A DNA stretch of 64,000 bases, taken from contig OX637345.1 in NCBI GenBank assembly GCA_951799405.1, positions 6,696,001 through 6,760,000 of the forward strand, read 5' to 3'. Below, piece after piece: positions 59,316 to 64,000 of this stretch. How positions within the stretch are numbered: the stretch's first letter is position 1; each line of letters begins with the position of its first letter. The stretch comes from Agapetus fuscipes (Eukaryota > Arthropoda > Insecta > Trichoptera > Glossosomatidae). The translations under genes were made by a program, and so were the position numbers. The notes under the pieces are model-generated. The model searched no databases, was not told the origin of the DNA, and saw nothing but the letters and a program-made list of their open reading frames with translations.

Positions 59316-59474
59316 ACTCACAAAACGGCACTAAAAATATTGACATATTATCAAAATTTAAAATTGATGTTTGATTTGAGCCATCGTTAGCACTCAAATG
59401 AGTTATTTTAAATTAATGGGAGAATGTGTGATGTACATATTTGCCTATACCCTATGTACGCGCCTGGTATTTTT

Positions 59475-60159
59475 GTAGAGACTGCATTAGACATACCTAC
59501 CTAGTCCCTTTTTTAGCAACATCTTTGAAAAAAAATCTTAGGAAGACGAACAAGAGGTCGCCCAAGAACTTTATACTTCAAGGATGTTAAGCGGCCATGG
59601 ATGTCTCCTCCTATTCACAGCAAAAGAAAAATAGGTACCAACTTACCTAAGTGGAAATCCAAAATATCATCAATTATATTTTTTGAAAACCGTAACCAAT
59701 AGAGACATGATTATCTCATGTGTAATTCGGTAACAAAAAAATAGATTATTGGATACCTTTGTAATTTTTATCCCACGATTCGAGATTGAAAATTGAGATC
59801 TCTAACTACCATTATCCACGGACTTGCCTATTATGAGTGAAGTGAGCTAAGTATCTCGGGAACAAGAATTGTTAACAAATGGTTAGATTAATCACGAGTG
59901 TCTTATGGTTCATTTCACGGATTCAGTGTGCTAATGATGGTAGGGAAAAATTACACAATGGACTTAGTAAATAATGAAAAAATATACAAAAAGTAATTAG
60001 AACTAAGTATATTATTAGAGAATGTCTGGAAATAATATACTCGTATACCTTCAATCTTCATATGTTACTTCACTAATGGACTTACCATAAATTCCGTGGA
60101 CGAGAAAAATGTGACGTCACATAGATGGATTGCTAAGGAAATGAGAAAAAAATACAAAA
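59475..60159. other. No feature recognised
   Basis: A+T-rich non-coding sequence without recognised repeats. Confidence 0.4.
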
Positions 60160-60729
60160 CTAAGGTACCTACACAAATAGCGTAACTTTTTGATGCGTTT
60201 TTTCCGAAGGGATTGCATTTGATTAGTGGAACCTGCTGTGTAAGTGGGGGGTTTTCAGCTCTCAAGTTGATTGGCATTCATTTTTTGTGAAGGCTCGGTA
60301 AACCTTGCTGGTATTTTAATATAGGTTTGGAGTTGAAATTTCCTTGACTTATAGGTTTCTTTGACTTAAAGGTTGGTATGAGGCTGACCACCCATACTGT
60401 AAAAAATGGTTCACTTTGGCAATGTCACCCCTGTTTCAGGGAAGGTCGGCAAGAGTTGCAGGGCTTATGTTCATTTGAGATTGGGTTTTTATATTGTAGG
60501 TTCACATGCGGCATGTATGAGCGCGAAATTATGCGTGTCTGCTTGTGGGAATGCATTTAATATGAATCTCAAATAATACATATCTTTGTAACTTAGATTT
60601 AGATTTAGAATATACAGCGATATGGAAAATCATTTCCCTCGGTTCCTCTCAATGACACCCTCGGTGGGATTCGAACCCGAGCTCTTGGCATGGAATGCAA
60701 GCACTCTACCAACTGAGCTGTTGACCGGA
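60160..60729 (-). mobile_element. SINE-T1 interrupted by SINE-S
   Basis: The 3' part (ACTAAGGTACCTACACAAAT to TTGCTGGTATTTTAATATAG) is diverged; the head part (ACACCCTCGGTGGGATTCGA to CCAACTGAGCTGTTGACCGG) lies beyond the S at 60338-60610. Confidence 0.75.
60338..60610 (+). mobile_element. SINE-S nested in SINE-T1, duplicated 5' end
   Basis: The first 20 bases occur twice (TTCCTTGACTTATAGGTTTC, then TTTGACTTAAAGGTTGGTAT), followed by a well-conserved body ending in TTTAGATTTAGA. Confidence 0.85.
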
Positions 60730-61332
60730 TTTTAAATCGCTTACAAGAAGTAGAAGATGCATCTTTTTTAGTTGGTGAGTTGTATATGGATATAAATACA
60801 TAGTGGGCTGTGGATAGAAATAAAGTAAGTTGTTGAATTGCACAGTTACTTAGTTGTATAGGTAGATAGGTTCCAGCAGGAATAGAGAGGGTGGCCGGCA
60901 TCTAATGAGAATTGACTGCCGCTACGTGGTTGGAATTTTCTCCGCCAGAGCGAGCTCGGTGCTTTCAGCGTAGCGTGACGGAAAATTCCGAGGATTTCGG
61001 GGTGGTGGTAAAAGTTGTCTTCTAGTGCAGCTAATGATAGATGTTAACATAGAAAATGCTTAAAAGAAAATCAGGGTTTTTTTTCTTTTCTCTCTCTTCT
61101 TTTTGTGCCACTTCTATCGAAGATGGTCGATCATCATTGCTATTTTAACTTTAGATGCTGCTGCTCGAAACCTTTTTTTTATAAGTTGAAAAAAGTTACT
61201 TAAGTATTTTATTTTATGGTTCAAAAACTTTAATTGTGGTCTACGAGAATAATTATTTGATAAAGGCAAATCTCAAATTATTATTTATTGATTATTTTAT
61301 ATTTATGTTCAATTCAAGCAGCTCCATGGCAA
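60730..61332. other. No gene recognised
   Basis: An imperfect inverted repeat (GGAATTTTCTCCG at 60930, CGGAAAATTCC at 60980) is the only structure seen. Confidence 0.4.
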
Positions 61333-61580
61333 ATAGGTTGGTATGAGGCTGACCCCCCGTGCTGTAAAAATTGGTTCACTTTTGCCAATGCCACCCCGTT
61401 TCAGTGAAAGGCGGTAGGAGTGGCAAGGTATTTGTTGATGTGAGATTTTTTTATTTTTATGCACACATGCGGAATGTGTAGGCGCGAACCTACATGTGCC
61501 TGTCTGTAGGCATGCATTTCATATGAGCCTTAAATGCTTACATATCCTTGCAGCTTAGATTATAGATTATAGATTATAGA
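61333..61580 (+). mobile_element. SINE-S copy, divergent subfamily
   Basis: ATAGGTTGGTATGAGGCTGA, GTGAAAGGCGGTAGGAGTGG, CTTGCAGCTTAGATTATAG with a tail of three ATAGATT units. Confidence 0.85.
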
Positions 61581-61714
61581 ACCTGCTCCCTCAAAAATAG
61601 GGAAAATACCCACTTGACGTTATGTTACTAGCGTAAAGCTGCCCCGCTTTCGTGCTGAAGAAAAACAGATTCTACTCGTACTATATTTTGTATTCATTAA
61701 AAAACAAAGAAAAC

Positions 61715-61806
61715 AATTTACATGTGCCTATCTGTGGTCATGCATTTAATATACCTACTAAGCCTTAAATGTTAACATATCTTTGCAACTTAGATTATAG
61801 ATAGAT
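61715..61806 (+). mobile_element. SINE-S 3' fragment
   Basis: TACATGTGCCTATCTGTGGT to CTTTGCAACTTAGATTATAG. Confidence 0.7.
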
Positions 61807-61879
61807 TCAGTAGGTTCCTACAGTTTCAATGTTTATGCCGCTCGGAATTTTTGGTACAAAATAAACCAAACCTATTGTA

Positions 61880-61993
61880 AGCTTTTCACAACACAAGCAT
61901 TGTTTCCTGAAACAATGGTGACCTCAACAAAGTGAACCATTTCTTACAGCACAGTAGATACAGATAATCAGCGCCCTATAAGTTAAGGAACAA
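61880..61993 (-). mobile_element. SINE-S 5' fragment, diverged
   Basis: TTTCCTGAAACAATGGTGAC to CGCCCTATAAGTTAAGGAAC. Confidence 0.6.
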
Positions 61994-62394
61994 AATAATA
62001 CGTGGATAATATATATCTATCTAATAATTAAATTTTTTTTTGAATAAATGGCATATTTTTTTAAATTAATATTGATACAAATGCAGAAATCAGGATTATT
62101 TTCGAAAATGATAAAAATGTAGATATGGAAATAGGTTCTGAGAAAATCATTTTCTATGTTTCCATATTTGTAACTCATTTTAGAAAGAAATCCTAGATTT
62201 CCGCCTTTGGTTATATGTGACTAATAAACATGGATAAAAAAAGGTAAAAACTTTAAACGCCGCGTAAGCGAGATATAAAATAAAATTTCATTATATTATC
62301 CTGTTAGCTAATTTCCGCAAAACACTTTAAAACATTTTGTACCCCACCTAATTAAATAATGATCCCAACTTTTATTTCCCCACCACTGCGTTTT
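61994..62394. other. A+T-rich, weak inverted repeat
   Basis: GATATGGAAATAG (62123) and TTTCCATATT (62160) are inverted, as are parts of the flanks; it may be an old MITE, not assignable. Confidence 0.35.
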
Positions 62395-62525
62395 CACGCT
62401 TCCCTCCCCTTTAGGGCGGAGCTAAGGCTTCGGCCAATCAGAGGCGAGCGAGGGTCGGCCCGCCATTATGGTAGGCGGGGCCTAAATGTATGAAAGCTCC
62501 GCCCCACTTGAGTCAGAAGATTTTT
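62395..62525. promoter_or_regulatory. GC-box and CCAAT cluster
   Basis: GGGCGGAGCT at 62414, CCAAT at 62434-62438, GGCGGGGCC at 62474 and AGCTCCGCCCC at 62495. The first and last form a 10-bp inverted repeat, so this could also be a MITE-like element rather than a promoter. Confidence 0.3.
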
Positions 62526-62657
62526 GATAGAGATGTCAAGCGGGCAACAAGCTTGTTTTCGATTATTCGATTGCTGAAAGGGCGTAAGAGACAAATTTCA
62601 GATAAAATTTATTTAATATAATTTTTTGTTGTAGTTTGTACATCAAATCATCTAGGA

Positions 62658-62975
62658 CAGGGATGGCGAACCTATGGCACGCGAGACGATTTTGCGTGGC
62701 ACGCGAATGAGGAGAAAAAATAAAAGTGTATAAGAAAAAATAAAAAAAGTTATAGAAATAATATTAAAAAAATATTTAAATAGCGACGTATATTTTCTTC
62801 TTAATTAATCTACTTAATTATTTTCCTCGGTGTATAAATTTTTGTTTTTATTAAAAATCTGAAGTAACACAAACATTTGATGCATATTTATTTCCATGGC
62901 ATGTGGCACGCGACTTATTATTTTTTTGAAAAAAAAAAATTTGGCACTCAGTCTCAAAAAGGTTCGCCATCCCTG
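62658..62975. mobile_element. hAT MITE with perfect 8-bp duplication
   Basis: 318 bp with CAGGGATGGCGAACCT at one end and the same sequence inverted (AGGTTCGCCATCCCTG) at the other: a 16-bp perfect terminal repeat. The target duplication ATCTAGGA is exact (62650-62657, 62976-62983). The subterminal TATGGCACGCG and GCATGTGGCACGCGAC repeats are typical of hAT transposase-binding regions. No coding capacity. Confidence 0.9.
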
Positions 62976-62983
62976 ATCTAGGA

Positions 62984-63375
62984 TACCTAATGATTTTTAA
63001 AGCGTACAAAAAATATTTTTATAATAAATTCACGCATTTTCATACATTGTAACAGAACGAATTTGTTTTTTTTTCTCGGCTGACAAACGTCACAGGTCCA
63101 TTAAACTAGGATATTTTGCAAACAATAACAGAATATTAATTTGTCATGAGCCTTTTTTTTGTCATTGGGATGGATTCTATAGACAACAAAATTTGTGGCT
63201 TCATATGGCCGGGATGCTGTTGAAAAAGCAAAAATGTTTGCTCGCCGAGAATTTTTTTATTTGAGATTGTGGCGAGTGGGTATTTAGGCTCACCGCTTTT
63301 GTCAATTAAATTTTTCAGCATTATTTATTGTTTGTCACATTTTTTTTAACATCATTATACTACCAATTAAAAAAA
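62984..63375. other. No feature recognised
   Basis: Non-coding; TCTATAGACAACAAAATTTG resembles 30961-30980. Confidence 0.4.
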
Positions 63376-63510
63376 AATTAGACTGATTTATTTGGTGAGC
63401 GCTGTTTTTTTGTATATCACACCTCAAGAGCCCTATGTGAGCTTGGTCGTCGCTATAGAAAGCGCTAATTCTCAAGCAAGACCCAGATGCTGTAAGGCTG
63501 GATGGACAAA
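63376..63510 (-). mobile_element. SINE-T2 3' half
   Basis: GATTTATTTGGTGAGCGCTG, AGAGCCCTATGTGAGCTTGG, GCTGTAAGGCTGGATGGAC; head missing. Confidence 0.8.
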
Positions 63511-63539
63511 CTCTGCAATAGTTCGTCAAATATCCGAAA

Positions 63540-63657
63540 AGCGAAAAGTGATTGGCGTAGAGCTTTTCCCCTTACTGTAAAAACCAACAGGTTCCACTCG
63601 CTACATCCTACTCATTTGGAAATAAGAAGTCGCACTGAATTTGCAGCTTAGTCTCGT
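63540..63657 (+). mobile_element. SINE-T1 3' fragment
   Basis: AGTGATTGGCGTAGAGCTTT, AACAGGTTCCACTCGCTACA, TTTGCAGCTTAGTCTCG. Confidence 0.7.
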
Positions 63658-64000
63658 TTAATGTGATATTCTTTCAACAAAAAATATTATGCAATTAGTT
63701 TATTAGGTAGGTACCACATTGAGTAGGTATCTATAGATATATTATCATTGTTTGTAAGGCTTACAATAAAAATAAATTGAAATTGGAAAAAAAATCTTAA
63801 ATTATATTTTTCGAATTTTTGAGAACGCTTTTCATTTAATAAATAGGTACCTTCTTGATATTTTACCGAAAGCACGTTTGAATCTTCAAAATGGTCGTTA
63901 CGACGTTTTGTCAGCTGTCCACGAAACACATTGGATAACATCTCGTCCATGTGTTTTTCTCATTAGTGGGGGTCGTTTAAAGATGACTACGAAACAAAAC
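63658..64000. other. No feature recognised
   Basis: A+T-rich end of the window with TAGGTAGGTACC-type words; no gene or repeat assigned. Confidence 0.4.

Larger units (their letters stand above)
58671..59466 (+). mobile_element. hAT non-autonomous element carrying a LINE fragment
   Basis: Ends CAGGGACGTGCATCCCATAA and, inverted, CAGGCGCGTACATAGGGTAT; about two-thirds of the first 25 bp match. An exact 8-bp duplication GTATTTTT flanks it (58663-58670, 59467-59474), diagnostic of hAT. Inside are a LINE RT C-terminal fragment and a hairpin insertion. Copy 2 (41733-42177) shares both ends but not the LINE fragment. Confidence 0.85.

Noticed and set aside
60930..60990. Inverted GGAATTTTC/GGAAAATTCC as a heat-shock or Rel-type site
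   Set aside because: Spacing fits neither consensus well, and one short inverted repeat is expected by chance in this length.
1..64000. CRISPR arrays, operons or bacterial-type genes
   Set aside because: No repeat-spacer pattern or clustered long frames; the repeats are eukaryotic SINE, LINE, LTR and hAT elements.

Overview
This window looks like a transposon-dense, gene-poor stretch of an arthropod nuclear genome. I find no cellular protein-coding gene. The evidence is A+T-rich sequence, a 5S rRNA-like copy close to insect 5S RNA, a BEL/Pao retrotransposon, hAT elements with 8-bp target duplications, and hundreds of tRNA-type B-box motifs belonging to SINEs. Insect is the most likely class. 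The recurring TAGGTAC/CTACCTAC words hint at Hemiptera, but that is only a guess.

Family names used below are my own. SINE-S: about 260 bp, 5' end CTTGACTTATAGGTTGGTA, 3' end CTTTGCAGCTTAGATT followed by short repeats such as TTTAGA or ATAGATT. SINE-T1: about 320 bp, tRNA-Tyr-like head (TCGATAGCTCAGTTGGTAGA) and 3' end GCAGCTTAGTTGCG. SINE-T2: about 300 bp, head GGTCCGTAGTCTAGTGGTTA, ATT-rich tail; T2b has a different 3' end. SINE-T3: about 230 bp, tRNA head with a long variable arm. LINE-R1 and LINE-R2: 3' ends of related non-LTR retrotransposons with a GRGRPRK C-terminal motif; R2 ends in (GTTACA)n. M1 to M4: hairpin or MITE-like elements.

Layout. 1-13700: SINEs, a tandem array of five tRNA-like units (1.74-2.29 kb), and a LINE 3' end whose last 55 bp match the SINE-S tail. 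13.7-27.5 kb: a 56-bp tandem repeat, a 5S copy abutting a T2 SINE, an M1 MITE, an AG-rich tandem repeat split by a solo LTR, and LINE-R remnants joined to SINE-S. 27.5-46.1 kb: more SINE and LINE debris, a 21-bp minisatellite, a nest of SINE within hAT within SINE, and a small GC-rich segment with perfect CRE and RFX X-box palindromes (41.5 kb). 46148-52511: a complete BEL/Pao insertion on the minus strand with apparently identical 355-bp LTRs and a 5-bp target duplication. Its pol is broken by a deletion removing most of integrase, and its leader carries a 152-bp tandem array with compensated hairpins. 52.5-64 kb: more SINEs, a second solo LTR, an hAT element carrying a LINE reverse-transcriptase fragment that is itself interrupted by a hairpin insertion, and a short hAT MITE with a perfect 8-bp duplication.

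How the parts relate. The SINEs appear to depend on LINE machinery: SINE-S shares its 3' end with a LINE in the same window, and T1 shares a shorter version of the same terminal motif. Nesting gives a relative history: S, T1 and T2 are inserted in each other in every combination seen, so they were active together. The BEL element sits in a T2 tail and, judged by its LTRs, is among the youngest insertions. All family assignments come from reading the sequence; no alignment or database search was run.
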